Shown: piece by piece, positions 16,220 through 24,475 of the stretch
Numbering within the stretch: position 1 is the first letter of the stretch
Layout of the letters: the number at the start of each line of letters is the position of its first letter
Source: Saccharofermentans sp.
GTDB lineage: Bacteria > Bacillota > Clostridia > Saccharofermentanales > Saccharofermentanaceae
Reading direction: 5' to 3'
Length of the DNA stretch: 64,000 nucleotides
Assembly: GCA_024403855.1 (NCBI GenBank)
Contig: JAKSRC010000001.1
Location: 124,001 to 188,000 of the forward strand
Notes under the pieces: model-generated
What the model saw: the letters and a program-made list of their open reading frames with translations, nothing else
Databases searched by the model: none
What the model was told of the DNA's origin: nothing
Translations under genes and position numbers: made by a program

Positions 16220-17340
16220 CAGGAATCCTCACCTCTTGAAGAACTCTGCCAGTCCTCAATAGAGATATTCTCATACTTGGGAGGAACAACTTCATTATTC
16301 TTCATACCGGTAATAAATGAAGGCGGAGGAGTAATTCCAAGATGCTCAAATGCCCTTAAAGTGAGCATTCTTCCTCTGGGAGTCTTATGAAGGAATCCGT
16401 TCTGTAACAAGAATGGCTCATATACATCTTCGATTGTGACAGGATCTTCACCTGTGCAGGCAGCAAGCGTTTCAAGACCTACAGGACCACCCTTAAAGAT
16501 ATCCGCAATCGCTGTAAGCAATCTTCTGTCGACAGCATCAAGACCAATTCCATCGATATCAAGAGCCTTAAGACCATAGTCGGACACTTCCTTATCAATT
16601 ACATCCTTATCAAGATAGGAAGCAAAATCTCTCATTCTCTTCAGGAGTCTTATCGCAATACGTGGAGTTCCTCTGGATCTGGAAGCTATATTACGAAGAC
16701 CCTCTTCATTGATAGCAATACCAAGCAAACCGGCATCACGCTTAAGAATATCCATAAGATCTTCTGTCTCATATAATTCGAGACGGTGAATCATACCAAA
16801 ACGATCTCTCAATGGAGCAGAAAGCATACCTGCTCTTGTAGTAGCACCGACAAGCGTGAAATGAGGCAAATCAAGCCTTACAGATCTTGCAGCAGGACCT
16901 TTACCGATCATAAGATCGAGGCAGTAATCCTCCATGGCAGGATAAAGCACTTCTTCTACGCTCTTATTGAGTCTGTGAATCTCATCGATAAAGAGAACTT
17001 CATTCTCATTGATATTCGTAAGAAGAGCCGCCAGATCGCCGGCCTTCTCGATAGAAGGACCAGTCGTTATATGCATTGCAACACCCATCTCTGATGCAAT
17101 AATACCAGCAAGAGTTGTCTTACCTAATCCCGGAGGACCATATAAAAGAACGTGATCTAACGCTTCACCACGCTTCTTTGCTGCATCAATAAAAATCTTG
17201 AGATTGGTCTTAACCTTTGTCTGACCTGAATAATCTTCAAAACTGACAGGTCTTAAGGCCTTCTCTTCGTTATCGCCGGGTTGTCTGAGCCTTCCTAAGA
17301 CTCTTTCTTCCTCATTCTCATGTTCGTTAAAATTCATCAT
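16219..17340 (-). CDS. ruvB: Holliday junction helicase motor RuvB
   Basis: AAA+ hexameric motor that drives branch migration with RuvA. The 373 residues include Walker A ([11 protein letters not shown]), Walker B ([10 protein letters not shown]), sensor 1 (LVGATTRAG), the arginine finger region (APLRDRFG) and the winged-helix C-terminus ([15 protein letters not shown]). The tail after [11 protein letters not shown] is about 35 residues longer than in E. coli. Two adjacent ATG codons could start the protein. It lies between ruvA (18-base gap) and queH (1-base overlap). Confidence 0.97.
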   Translation of the reverse strand: MMNFNEHENEEERVLGRLRQPGDNEEKALRPVSFEDYSGQTKVKTNLKIFIDAAKKRGEALDHVLLYGPPGLGKTTLAGIIASEMGVAMHITTGPSIEKAGDLAALLTNINENEVLFIDEIHRLNKSVEEVLYPAMEDYCLDLMIGKGPAARSVRLDLPHFTLVGATTRAGMLSAPLRDRFGMIHRLELYETEDLMDILKRDAGLLGIAINEEGLRNIASRSRGTPRIAIRLLKRMRDFASYLDKDVIDKEVSDYGLKALDIDGIGLDAVDRRLLTAIADIFKGGPVGLETLAACTGEDPVTIEDVYEPFLLQNGFLHKTPRGRMLTLRAFEHLGITPPPSFITGMKNNEVVPPKYENISIEDWQSSSRGEDS

Positions 17341-17358
17341 CTGCTATCAACCTGTTCC

Positions 17359-17985
17359 TTATGAGAACTTCTTGCCGGAAGCAAGCTTCAAAGACTTTCT
17401 GATAAGATCTTCCAAGCCAATACCCTCTTCATAAGCAGAAGCAACAGCTTCAGCTGCTTCCTGATCTTTATATCCTAACACAATGAGTGCTCCGACAGCG
17501 TCCTGCATAACACCTGAATCACCTGCAGGAGCCGTTGATGCTGCAACAGGCATAGAAGTAACCTGTGACGCTGAGCTAAGTTGATTTTTAAGCTTATCCT
17601 TAAGTTCCAATATGATTCTTTCTGCAGTCTTCTTACCCAAGCCTTTAACGCCTGTAAGAAGTGCGATATTACCACTCATAACTGCTGCTGCAATCTGTTC
17701 TGCAGAAAGAGAAGCACAAATCGAATGCGCTACTTTGGGACCAATGCCACTAACTGTAATGAGTTTTAAGAACATCTCCTTCTGATCTCTGGACTTGAAT
17801 CCGTAAAGTGAGATGTCGTCTTCTTTAACACTCTGATAAAGATAGACGATAACCTCATCACCCAATCCTCCAATCTCAGCAGAGATACCCAGAGGGCAAT
17901 TGATGAGATAACCTATTCCGTTATTCTCAATAACAATCTGCTGATCATTCCTGTCAGCAACTATTCCTTTGATATATGCGTACAT
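17359..17985 (-). CDS. ruvA: Holliday junction binding protein RuvA
   Basis: Tetrameric protein that holds the four-way junction and recruits RuvB. The 208 residues show the N-terminal OB domain (MYAYIKGIVADRNDQQIVIENNG starts it), the two helix-hairpin-helix motifs (TVSGIGPKVAHSI and GVKGLGKKTAERIILEL), an Ala/Ser/Pro-rich flexible linker at about 140-160, and the C-terminal RuvB-binding domain (ALIVLGYKDQEAAEAV). Length is normal. It is 41 bases after ruvC. Confidence 0.97.
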   Translation of the reverse strand: MYAYIKGIVADRNDQQIVIENNGIGYLINCPLGISAEIGGLGDEVIVYLYQSVKEDDISLYGFKSRDQKEMFLKLITVSGIGPKVAHSICASLSAEQIAAAVMSGNIALLTGVKGLGKKTAERIILELKDKLKNQLSSASQVTSMPVAASTAPAGDSGVMQDAVGALIVLGYKDQEAAEAVASAYEEGIGLEDLIRKSLKLASGKKFS

Positions 17986-18026
17986 TCAAAACTCCTTAAT
18001 GGCTATATGAATATTGTATCAATAAA

Positions 18027-18596
18027 TCAGACAAATCCTTCATTACGCTTGGAATATCCATAACGTCCATACTGATATCCGGATACTGCCTTGCCGGCGT
18101 AAGCAAGACCGGTATTTGCAAGTGTAATAGCCAAAGCCAACGCATCAGCCGCATCGTCAGGCTTCGGAATCTCCTTAAGTCCAAGGATAGACTTGATCAT
18201 TATCTGAACCTGCTTCTTCTCTGCCTTACCATAACCGGTAATCGCAAGCTTAACCTGACCTGGAGTAAATTCATATACCTCAACGCCTGCTCTGGCTGCC
18301 TCGACAAGTACAGCTCCTCTCGCCTGTGCGGTACCAATTACAGTCGTATGGTTATGACCCATAAAAAGTTCTTCTATGGACATAAAATCAGGCTTATATT
18401 GCTCTAAAAGGAATCTGATCTTGTCGTTGATAGCAAGAAGTCTTAAAGGGAAATCAACACCGGCTTTTGTCTCTATTACACCGTAATCAATGACCTCAAA
18501 CTTAGAGCCAACTTTATCGATAATGCCGTAACCGGTAATCGCATAACCAGGATCAATACCGATAATTCTTCTCTTAACCGGTTCGTTAGCCATCAA
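18027..18596 (-). CDS. ruvC: Holliday junction resolvase RuvC
   Basis: Dimeric endonuclease that cuts Holliday junctions. The 189 residues have the RNase H-fold acidic residues: RIIGIDPGYAITGYG (first Asp), SIEELFMGHN (Glu) and KPDDAADALALAI (final Asp pair). A C-terminal extension of about 20 residues (GKAVSGYQYGRYGYSKRNE) is Tyr/Gly-rich. The start could be either of two adjacent ATGs. It is first in ruvC-ruvA-ruvB-queH; the upstream pyrimidine phosphorylase gene ends 53 bases away and may be co-transcribed. Confidence 0.96.
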   Translation of the reverse strand: MMANEPVKRRIIGIDPGYAITGYGIIDKVGSKFEVIDYGVIETKAGVDFPLRLLAINDKIRFLLEQYKPDFMSIEELFMGHNHTTVIGTAQARGAVLVEAARAGVEVYEFTPGQVKLAITGYGKAEKKQVQIMIKSILGLKEIPKPDDAADALALAITLANTGLAYAGKAVSGYQYGRYGYSKRNEGFV

Positions 18597-18649
18597 AAAT
18601 CCACCTTAAATAAACATTTGTTCGTATTATACAATAACGGCACTACAAA

Positions 18650-19975
18650 TCAAGATATTACACTTAAGATAGAAGACTTCTTCTCCGGCTTTTCGGGACC
18701 GATCTGGTACGCTTCAAGGATAAGTTCCATAGCGTCGAAAAGCTTGTCTTCGGAAACATCAGACTTTTCGCCGTGATACAGAGCACAAAGAGCATCTCCC
18801 CTCTCGACTCTGTCACCGACTTTTACATAGAAACCAATACCGGCACCGTAGTCTATTGCATCTGTTTTCCTGAGTCGTCCTGCGCCCAGAATGACCGAAG
18901 CCTTTCCTATCAGATCGGCTCTGACGCTCTGAACATAACCACTATCGGGAGAGCAGACATTCATACAGCTAAACGGCTTATCTACATAAACCGGCGCACC
19001 TGATGCCAAAACTTTTCCTCCCTGTGATTTTATGAGCTCAGTATACTTTTCAAAGCAACTTCCATCGGATAATCTCGCCCTTATTTCTGCTCTTAATACT
19101 TCGTCGCTCATACCGGCATCTTTTCCAGCGAGCTTAATAAGATGAAAAGCCAGTTCAGTAACTACTTCAATAACATCTTCTTCGCCCTTACCGGTGACTG
19201 TATTTACCACTTCCTGCATCTCGAGAATGTTTCCACAAAAACGTCCCAAAGGCTGATCCATATCAGTAATAACAGCAATTGTTTTACGACCTGCAAGATT
19301 ACCAATCTTTATCATGGCCTTTGCTAAGTCTTCAGCCATCTTAATATCCTTCATAAATGCACCGGAACCACAGGTTACATCAAGAACAATAGCTTTAGCA
19401 CCACCTGCTATCTTCTTGCTCATTATCGAAGAAGCAATCAGCGGAATTGAATCAACGGTAGCAGTTACATCTCTAAGTGAATATAAAATCTTATCAGCAG
19501 GAGCAAGATCAGGTGTCTGACCTGAAATAACCATACCTGTTTTCTTTACCAGCTCTGGAAAATCTTTGGAATCGACTTCAACATTAAAGCCTTCGATGGA
19601 TTCAAACTTATCTACCGTTCCACCGGTAAAACCTAAGCCTCGTCCGCTCAATTTAACCGTTTCAACGCCGAAAGTAGCTATAAGTGGCAAAAGGATCGGA
19701 GTAATCTTATCACCAACGCCACCTGTACTATGCTTATCAACAGGAATACCATCCATATATGAAAGATCCATCTGTGTTCCGGATTTCGCCATCTCCAAAG
19801 TCAGAGTCGTCATCTCACGTTCGTCCATGCCATTTAAGACAATTGCCATAAGAAGTGCTGAAATCTGATAATCAGGAATAGTGCCGTTTGTAACTCCCTC
19901 TACGAAAAATTCAATCTGCTCATCTGTAAGGCTGAGTTTATCTCTTTTCGCGGTAATTACTTCTATCATATTCAT
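18650..19975 (-). CDS. pdp: Pyrimidine-nucleoside phosphorylase
   Basis: Phosphorolyses uridine, thymidine and deoxyuridine to free base and (deoxy)ribose-1-phosphate. The 441 residues include the phosphate-site signature VDKHSTGGVGDK, SGRGLGFTGGTVDKFES, DVTCGSGAFMKD and the C-terminal lipoyl-like hammerhead domain (GIGFYVKVGDRVERGDAL). Length matches Bacillus Pdp. Whether it is uridine- or thymidine-preferring cannot be read here, so deoA is an alternative symbol. It fits with uracil phosphoribosyltransferase and uracil permease elsewhere in the window. It is divergent from the Gfo/Idh gene. Confidence 0.93.
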   Translation of the reverse strand: MNMIEVITAKRDKLSLTDEQIEFFVEGVTNGTIPDYQISALLMAIVLNGMDEREMTTLTLEMAKSGTQMDLSYMDGIPVDKHSTGGVGDKITPILLPLIATFGVETVKLSGRGLGFTGGTVDKFESIEGFNVEVDSKDFPELVKKTGMVISGQTPDLAPADKILYSLRDVTATVDSIPLIASSIMSKKIAGGAKAIVLDVTCGSGAFMKDIKMAEDLAKAMIKIGNLAGRKTIAVITDMDQPLGRFCGNILEMQEVVNTVTGKGEEDVIEVVTELAFHLIKLAGKDAGMSDEVLRAEIRARLSDGSCFEKYTELIKSQGGKVLASGAPVYVDKPFSCMNVCSPDSGYVQSVRADLIGKASVILGAGRLRKTDAIDYGAGIGFYVKVGDRVERGDALCALYHGEKSDVSEDKLFDAMELILEAYQIGPEKPEKKSSILSVIS

Positions 19976-20086
19976 GAAAGGGCATCTCCCTAAATAGCAT
20001 CGTTTATGGATATTATAATCATTAATAGTGCCAATTTTTCCTTTTGTGCTAAACTATTTCAAAACTAACGCTTATGGAGATTTCAA

Positions 20087-21226
20087 ATGTCTGATAATAC
20101 GACATCAACAACTTTTAAAACACCGCTTTCCGTAGTTCTCATCGGCTGTGGCAGAGTATCAGAAAAGCATTTAAAAGCGATCTCCAAGCTTAAGTTTCTT
20201 GAGCTTAAGGCTGTAGTTGACGTTAATCCCGAATCAGCAAAGAATCTTCTCAGATCCGTTAAGGGTTTTGCGAATGTAAAGCAATATAGCGATTACAAGC
20301 AGGCAATCGATGAGATCCACCCTGCTATTGTTTCTGTAACAGTTCCTTCCGGACTTCATTATCAGATTGCTAAATACGCTATGGAGCACGGATCAAATCT
20401 CCTTCTCGAAAAGCCAATGACTATGTCAGTCAGCGAAGCACGTGATATTTACGAACTTTCACAGAAGACAGGTCTCAAAATCGCTATGGGCCATATCTAC
20501 CGTTACCTTCCTATCGTTGGTCTTATCAGACAGGATATCGCAAAAGGTACATTCGGCAAGGTTACTCACGGATCGATCTATGTGCGTTGGGGACATGGCG
20601 AGGATTACTATTCGAGTGCAGCTTGGCGTGGAACCTGGAAGAGCGATGGTGGTGCTCTTATGAACCAGACAATACACGCAATAGATCTTCTTATCTGGCT
20701 TATGGGTTCAGAACCGGAAGAAGCTTCTGCCATGATTGCCAAGCGATTAAGAAATATTGAAGCAGAAGACCTTGGAATGGCTGTATTGCGCCTCGAAAAC
20801 GGTGCTCTCGCCCAAATCGAAGGAACTACTGCAACAATTCCTTCAAAGCACACAGCAGAATTCTCAGTATTCTGTGAAAATGGTCAGCTTACAATGGGTC
20901 TTGATTCAGGAAAGCCTCATATCGCTGTCTACAAACGTAAGGATAACGGTAAAACCAAAAAGCTTAACGGCTACTATATTCGCAAACAACTTAAAGAAGG
21001 CGGCATATTCTCTTTCAAGTGCGCACTCAATCCACACCTTGGAATCTACAAGGATTTAGGTGAAGCAATACTTGAAAACAAAGCACCTATAGCAGATGCT
21101 TATGCCGGCTATTCTTCAGTTGATACACTCATGGGAATATATAAATCAGCCAAGGAAGGACACCCTGTCACCCTGCCTTTGGAAGAAAATTTTAATTCAA
21201 TTGATATGACAGGATATTTTGATTAA
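20087..21226 (+). CDS. Gfo/Idh/MocA-family NAD(P)-dependent sugar oxidoreductase
   Basis: The 379 residues have an N-terminal Rossmann domain (VVLIGCGRVSEKHLKAI, nucleotide-binding glycines near 18-23) and the family signature NLLLEKPMTMS near residue 108. The catalytic-region segment GGALMNQTIHAIDLLIWLMG contains the conserved His/Asp. The beta-sheet C-terminal domain follows. The overall pattern resembles UDP-N-acetylhexosamine or UDP-N-acetyl-2-amino-2-deoxyglucuronate dehydrogenases (WlbA/WbpB), but the substrate is not certain. No surface-polysaccharide genes flank it: on one side is a divergent phosphorylase, on the other tRNA-Lys. Confidence 0.85.
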   Translation: MSDNTTSTTFKTPLSVVLIGCGRVSEKHLKAISKLKFLELKAVVDVNPESAKNLLRSVKGFANVKQYSDYKQAIDEIHPAIVSVTVPSGLHYQIAKYAMEHGSNLLLEKPMTMSVSEARDIYELSQKTGLKIAMGHIYRYLPIVGLIRQDIAKGTFGKVTHGSIYVRWGHGEDYYSSAAWRGTWKSDGGALMNQTIHAIDLLIWLMGSEPEEASAMIAKRLRNIEAEDLGMAVLRLENGALAQIEGTTATIPSKHTAEFSVFCENGQLTMGLDSGKPHIAVYKRKDNGKTKKLNGYYIRKQLKEGGIFSFKCALNPHLGIYKDLGEAILENKAPIADAYAGYSSVDTLMGIYKSAKEGHPVTLPLEENFNSIDMTGYFD

Positions 21227-21234
21227 AAAAGGTG

Positions 21235-21263
21235 TTGACTTATTAAGTCCTTATAGCTATAAT
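21235..21263 (+). promoter_or_regulatory. Consensus promoter of tRNA-Lys
   Basis: TTGACT and TATAAT are separated by exactly 17 bases and end 17 bases before the mature tRNA 5' end, a near-perfect housekeeping promoter. Confidence 0.85.
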
Positions 21264-21280
21264 TACACACGTTGCTTGAC

Positions 21281-21356
21281 GCACCTCTAGCTCAGATGGT
21301 AGAGCAACTGACTCTTAATCAGTGGGCCCAGGGTTCGAGTCCCTGGAGGTGCACCA
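21281..21356 (+). tRNA. tRNA-Lys (anticodon CTT)
   Basis: A full cloverleaf: acceptor GCACCTC/GAGGTGC, D arm with AGCTCAGATGGTAGAGC, anticodon stem ACTGA/TCAGT with loop CTCTTAA (anticodon CTT), T arm with GGTTCGAGTCC, and an encoded CCA at 21354-21356. It reads AAG codons. It has its own promoter and terminator, so it is a single-gene transcription unit. Confidence 0.97.
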
Positions 21357-21360
21357 ACAA

Positions 21361-21390
21361 AAAGGATTGCTTAATGCAATCCTTTTTTGT
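21361..21390 (+). terminator. Rho-independent terminator of tRNA-Lys
   Basis: A ten-base-pair stem AAAGGATTGC/GCAATCCTTT with a five-base loop, followed by a T run, starts 5 bases after the tRNA CCA. Confidence 0.88.
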
Positions 21391-21411
21391 TTTATATATT
21401 TTATTTTTGAA

Positions 21412-22524
21412 TTACTCGTCAAGGAATTCTTTAAAGTCGTTGAAAGTCTCTTCCTGAGAAACGATATTAACTGTTCTTCTCTGCCATACAGGAACAGTCT
21501 GCTCATTCTGTACAGTAGCCTTTTCTTCGGCTTCCTTAGCGGCCTTCTCAGCAGCTTCTCTTGCTGCTTTTTCTTCAGCTTCTTTTGCAGCCTTCTCAGC
21601 GGCTTCTCTTGCTGCTTTTTCTTCTGCTTCTTTAGCAGCCTTCTCAGCGGCTTCTCTTGCTGCTTTTTCTTCTGCTTCTTTAGCAGCCTTCTCAGCGGCT
21701 TCTCTTGCTGCTCTTTCTTCAGCTTCCTTAGCAGCCTTTGCAGCAGCTTCAGCCTTAGCTTTCTCCAAAGCTTCCTTAGCAGCATTCATTCTTGCTTCTC
21801 TTTCAGCAAATGCTCTTGCCTTCTGCTCTAAAGCATCTCTTGCGGCCTGTTCAGCTGCTTCCTTAGCAGCCTTCTCGGCAGCTTCCTTTGCAGCTTTGGC
21901 TTCTGCTTCCTTAGTAGCCTTCTCAGCAGCTTCTCTTGCTGCTTCTTGAGCTGCTCTTTCTGCAGCTTCTCTTGCAGCCTTTTCAGCAGCCTCTTTTGCA
22001 GTTCTCTCTTCAGCTTCAATTGCTTCACGTTCTGCACGCTCAGCAGCTTCCTTTTCAGCTTTCGCTTTAGACTCTTCAAGAAGTCTCAACTGAAGCTGAC
22101 GGCGCTCTTCACGAGCCTTATTCTTAGCATCCTCTTCAGCCTGAGCTTTGTCTATTTCCTTCTGGCTTTCTTCGAACTCCTTGCGCTTTTCATCGTCCAA
22201 TTCAGCAATATGGGTTGCCTTAAGATCACCAAGTGACTGAGGAGCCTGAACAGCCTGGCTCATGATCTTTTCCATCTTCGCCTGGCTTTCTGCTCTGGAA
22301 CGTTCTTCCTCTTCAGCAACCTTATCACCAAGCTGCTGGAGCTTTGCAAGCTCTTCAGGTGAAATATCTGACTTTGCAGTTTCGGTAACAGGCTTGTAAG
22401 TAATAGTCTTAATATCAACAGAACCTACTTCAGAAACACTGAAATCTGAAGCAGCCTCGCGAATCGTTTTGATATCGGGAAGTTCAACACCGGGCAAAAT
22501 CTCATACTTCTTATTGTCTGACAT
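21412..22524 (-). CDS. Alanine-rich coiled-coil repeat protein beside the PP2C gene
   Basis: Not assigned to a family. The 370-residue cytoplasmic protein has a non-repetitive N-terminus of about 130 residues (MSDNKKYEILPGVELPD...), then about 190 residues of Ala/Glu/Lys/Arg helix, and a distinct C-terminus (VPVWQRRTVNIVSQEET...EFLDE). Near the C-terminal end a 16-residue unit (AAREAAEKAAKEAEEK) repeats almost exactly. It has no signal peptide or membrane helix. It starts 8 bases after the PP2C gene, so it is almost certainly made with it; a scaffold or substrate of the phosphatase/kinase pair is a reasonable guess. Confidence 0.8.
   Translation of the reverse strand: MSDNKKYEILPGVELPDIKTIREAASDFSVSEVGSVDIKTITYKPVTETAKSDISPEELAKLQQLGDKVAEEEERSRAESQAKMEKIMSQAVQAPQSLGDLKATHIAELDDEKRKEFEESQKEIDKAQAEEDAKNKAREERRQLQLRLLEESKAKAEKEAAERAEREAIEAEERTAKEAAEKAAREAAERAAQEAAREAAEKATKEAEAKAAKEAAEKAAKEAAEQAARDALEQKARAFAEREARMNAAKEALEKAKAEAAAKAAKEAEERAAREAAEKAAKEAEEKAAREAAEKAAKEAEEKAAREAAEKAAKEAEEKAAREAAEKAAKEAEEKATVQNEQTVPVWQRRTVNIVSQEETFNDFKEFLDE
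21554..21745 (-). repeat. 48-base tandem repeats inside the Ala-rich gene
   Basis: Four near-identical 48-base units begin at 21554, 21602, 21650 and 21698 (marked by GCTTCTCTTGCTGC on the plus strand). They are in frame and encode a 16-residue Ala/Glu/Lys unit. Copy number could vary by slippage without changing frame. Confidence 0.85.
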
Positions 22525-22532
22525 AAAACACC

Positions 22533-23618
22533 TTATCCTTTAAGTGAAAGTACCAATTCAATTACACCAATAACGCAAAGAATAATACCGATGGCAAGAA
22601 TAATGATTGATATCTTGCTGATCTGCGAAGGCTCTTTTGCAGTAGTTTCATTCTTTACATCTGTCTCAACAGCGGAAGGCTGATTATCAGGTTCAGTTGT
22701 ATTTGTCGCTTCTGTAGCAGGTACTTCCTTACCCTGACACTTCATAATAATCTCGTGAGCATTGATAAGCTCAGGCTTAATTGCCTGAGAAAGATCTTTG
22801 AAAGTCTCACCGGAAGATGCGAACTTACTTGCTTCACTTTCTAATGTATCAGGAGAAGGTGCCTTTGTTCCTTCAAAATACATTACACCAAAGCTTGCAT
22901 CGTCACTTGCATTGCTTGAACCGACAATAAATTTCTGAACAGTGTCGAGAATTGACTTCTCAGCCTCCTGCCTTCCATCCTTGAATGTTTCAGCCATCTT
23001 GGCTACAACGGGCTTTACAAGGCCAGTCTCCTCGTTATAGACGCTATCCTGAACGCCATCTGTCATGAGAGCAATCGCATGAACATCATCAACAGTCGTC
23101 TTAAGAAGACGCATATAGTTGTCTGCGTGAGCGGCAGTAACGAAATATGTCTTTCCGTCCTTATCGTTCTGAGGCATCGATATAGGGCTTACACCGGAAG
23201 GAGAAATTCTTACGATGAGGCCGTCACCAATATGTCCGATCATCATTCTTCTGTCTTTAACAGCAACGAAAAGAAGTGTGCAGGAAAGTCTGTCGATTAC
23301 ATCGATTGTGCGCTCTTCCATAATTCCAGCAAAAGCAACACGAAGCTTTGCCATAAGATAGCCTCTAACAGCTGCTTCCCTGTTCTCAGCATATAAAGCG
23401 TCGAAATGGTCAGTCAACGTATCTGCTATAACATGAACTGCACAATCAGAACCAAATCTTGCGTCTGTATACTGCTTACCACCGGCACCGTCTGCAATAC
23501 AAACGACGGAAACGCCATTTTTGGTAGTTGCAAAAGATGCGTCCTCACAAGGAGTACCGCGATTTACATGTTTATTTCCAATAGTCGTGATTGCTCCGAC
23601 TGTAATTCCCTTATACAT
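22533..23618 (-). CDS. PP2C-family Ser/Thr phosphatase with C-terminal membrane anchor
   Basis: Metal-dependent protein phosphatase. The 361 residues carry PP2C motifs: CEDASFA (about 24-30), VVCIADGAGG (metal Asp, about 39-48), IGHIGDGLIV (about 126), ALMTDGVQDS (about 184) and SDDASFGVMYF (about 239). A low-complexity Thr/Glu/Pro region and a single C-terminal membrane helix (about 338-357, ISIIILAIGIILCVIGVIELVL) follow, so the catalytic domain faces the cytoplasm. Such divergent PP2Cs belong to TerY-P triads with a VWA protein and a kinase; both partners are encoded 6-8 kb upstream (29632-32141). It lies directly before the Ala-rich coiled-coil gene. Confidence 0.92.
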   Translation of the reverse strand: MYKGITVGAITTIGNKHVNRGTPCEDASFATTKNGVSVVCIADGAGGKQYTDARFGSDCAVHVIADTLTDHFDALYAENREAAVRGYLMAKLRVAFAGIMEERTIDVIDRLSCTLLFVAVKDRRMMIGHIGDGLIVRISPSGVSPISMPQNDKDGKTYFVTAAHADNYMRLLKTTVDDVHAIALMTDGVQDSVYNEETGLVKPVVAKMAETFKDGRQEAEKSILDTVQKFIVGSSNASDDASFGVMYFEGTKAPSPDTLESEASKFASSGETFKDLSQAIKPELINAHEIIMKCQGKEVPATEATNTTEPDNQPSAVETDVKNETTAKEPSQISKISIIILAIGIILCVIGVIELVLSLKG

Positions 23619-23673
23619 TAATCGTCCTCGCTACAACTAAACAAATACTATGGCATCCACATAAATCGCCTAC

Positions 23674-23701
23674 TATATATTAGCGATTCTATCAAAATCA
23701 A
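23674..23701 (-). promoter_or_regulatory. Putative promoter of the PP2C/Ala-rich unit
   Basis: On the minus strand TTGATT and TATATA are separated by 16 bases, with the -10 about 56 bases before the PP2C start codon. It lies in the 185-base spacer after the ABC ATPase gene. Confidence 0.4.
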
Positions 23702-23803
23702 TGCCTACATTCAATGTTATTCGTAGTTCTTTGTTAATCTTAATGCGAGGACAAATAACAAGCTGCCATTACAATATATAAACTATTTGAAAGTGTTTAC
23801 CTT

Positions 23804-24475
23804 TCACAAACCGAAATATTCTCCTTTGAAGTCATCAGTGAAAGGGACAATTTTATTCTCATAAATACAATAAATAACATCGCACAGTTTCTCTAAGTAC
23901 TCATGCTGGTGGCTAGTAAGCAAAAGAGTTTTACCTTCATTCTTGAGCCGTTCAAGAATCATCGTAATCTCACGATTTGTCTTATAATCCAATGCGTTAT
24001 ACGGTTCATCAAGAATTATAATCGTCTGATTCTCCATCATAGACTGCGCAATTCCAAGCTTCTGCTTCATACCCATTGAATACTTCTTAACAGGAGTTTT
24101 GTCTGCGGGATCAAGGCCTACCATTTTCATAGATTCCTTAATCTCCTTTTCACCGATTGTATTATTGATCTCTGCTAATAGTTTTAGATTGCGGTAACCA
24201 GACAGATATTCGATATAACCGGGTTCATTGATTAATATACCTACGTCATTGGGGAAATCAATTTGATCACCAAGTGTATTACCATTTACAGTTACTTTGC
24301 CTGAATCGCAAGGCAATAGACCCGTTAACAGCTGGAACAACACTGATTTGCCACAACCATTCTCGCCAACAAAACCAACCGTCATTCCTTTACAAATTTC
24401 CAAAGAAACATCCTTATATATGATTTTGTCACCAAAAGATTTAGATACATTTTCTAATTTAATTACTGATTCCAT
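23804..24475 (-). CDS. ABC transporter ATP-binding protein
   Basis: ATPase subunit of a transporter with the two membrane proteins upstream. The 223 residues show Walker A (VGENGCGKSVLF), a signature of the form YSMGMKQKLGIAQ instead of LSGGQ, Walker B (IIILDEPYNALD) and the H-loop (LLTSHQHE). The SMGMKQ signature and short C-terminus are typical of ABC-2, LanF/CcmA-like exporters, including lantibiotic and peptide immunity systems. It overlaps the end of the upstream membrane-protein gene by 17 bases. It is the last gene of the response regulator-sensor-secreted protein-permease cassette. Confidence 0.92.
   Translation of the reverse strand: MESVIKLENVSKSFGDKIIYKDVSLEICKGMTVGFVGENGCGKSVLFQLLTGLLPCDSGKVTVNGNTLGDQIDFPNDVGILINEPGYIEYLSGYRNLKLLAEINNTIGEKEIKESMKMVGLDPADKTPVKKYSMGMKQKLGIAQSMMENQTIIILDEPYNALDYKTNREITMILERLKNEGKTLLLTSHQHEYLEKLCDVIYCIYENKIVPFTDDFKGEYFGL

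Noticed and set aside
21554..21745. Possible CRISPR array
   Set aside because: Repeats are directly tandem, in frame and without spacers; no cas genes.
21322..21831. Ser/Cys/Phe-rich plus-strand open frame over the Ala-rich gene
   Set aside because: It is the antisense of the GC-skewed repeats and has low-complexity content with no start signal.
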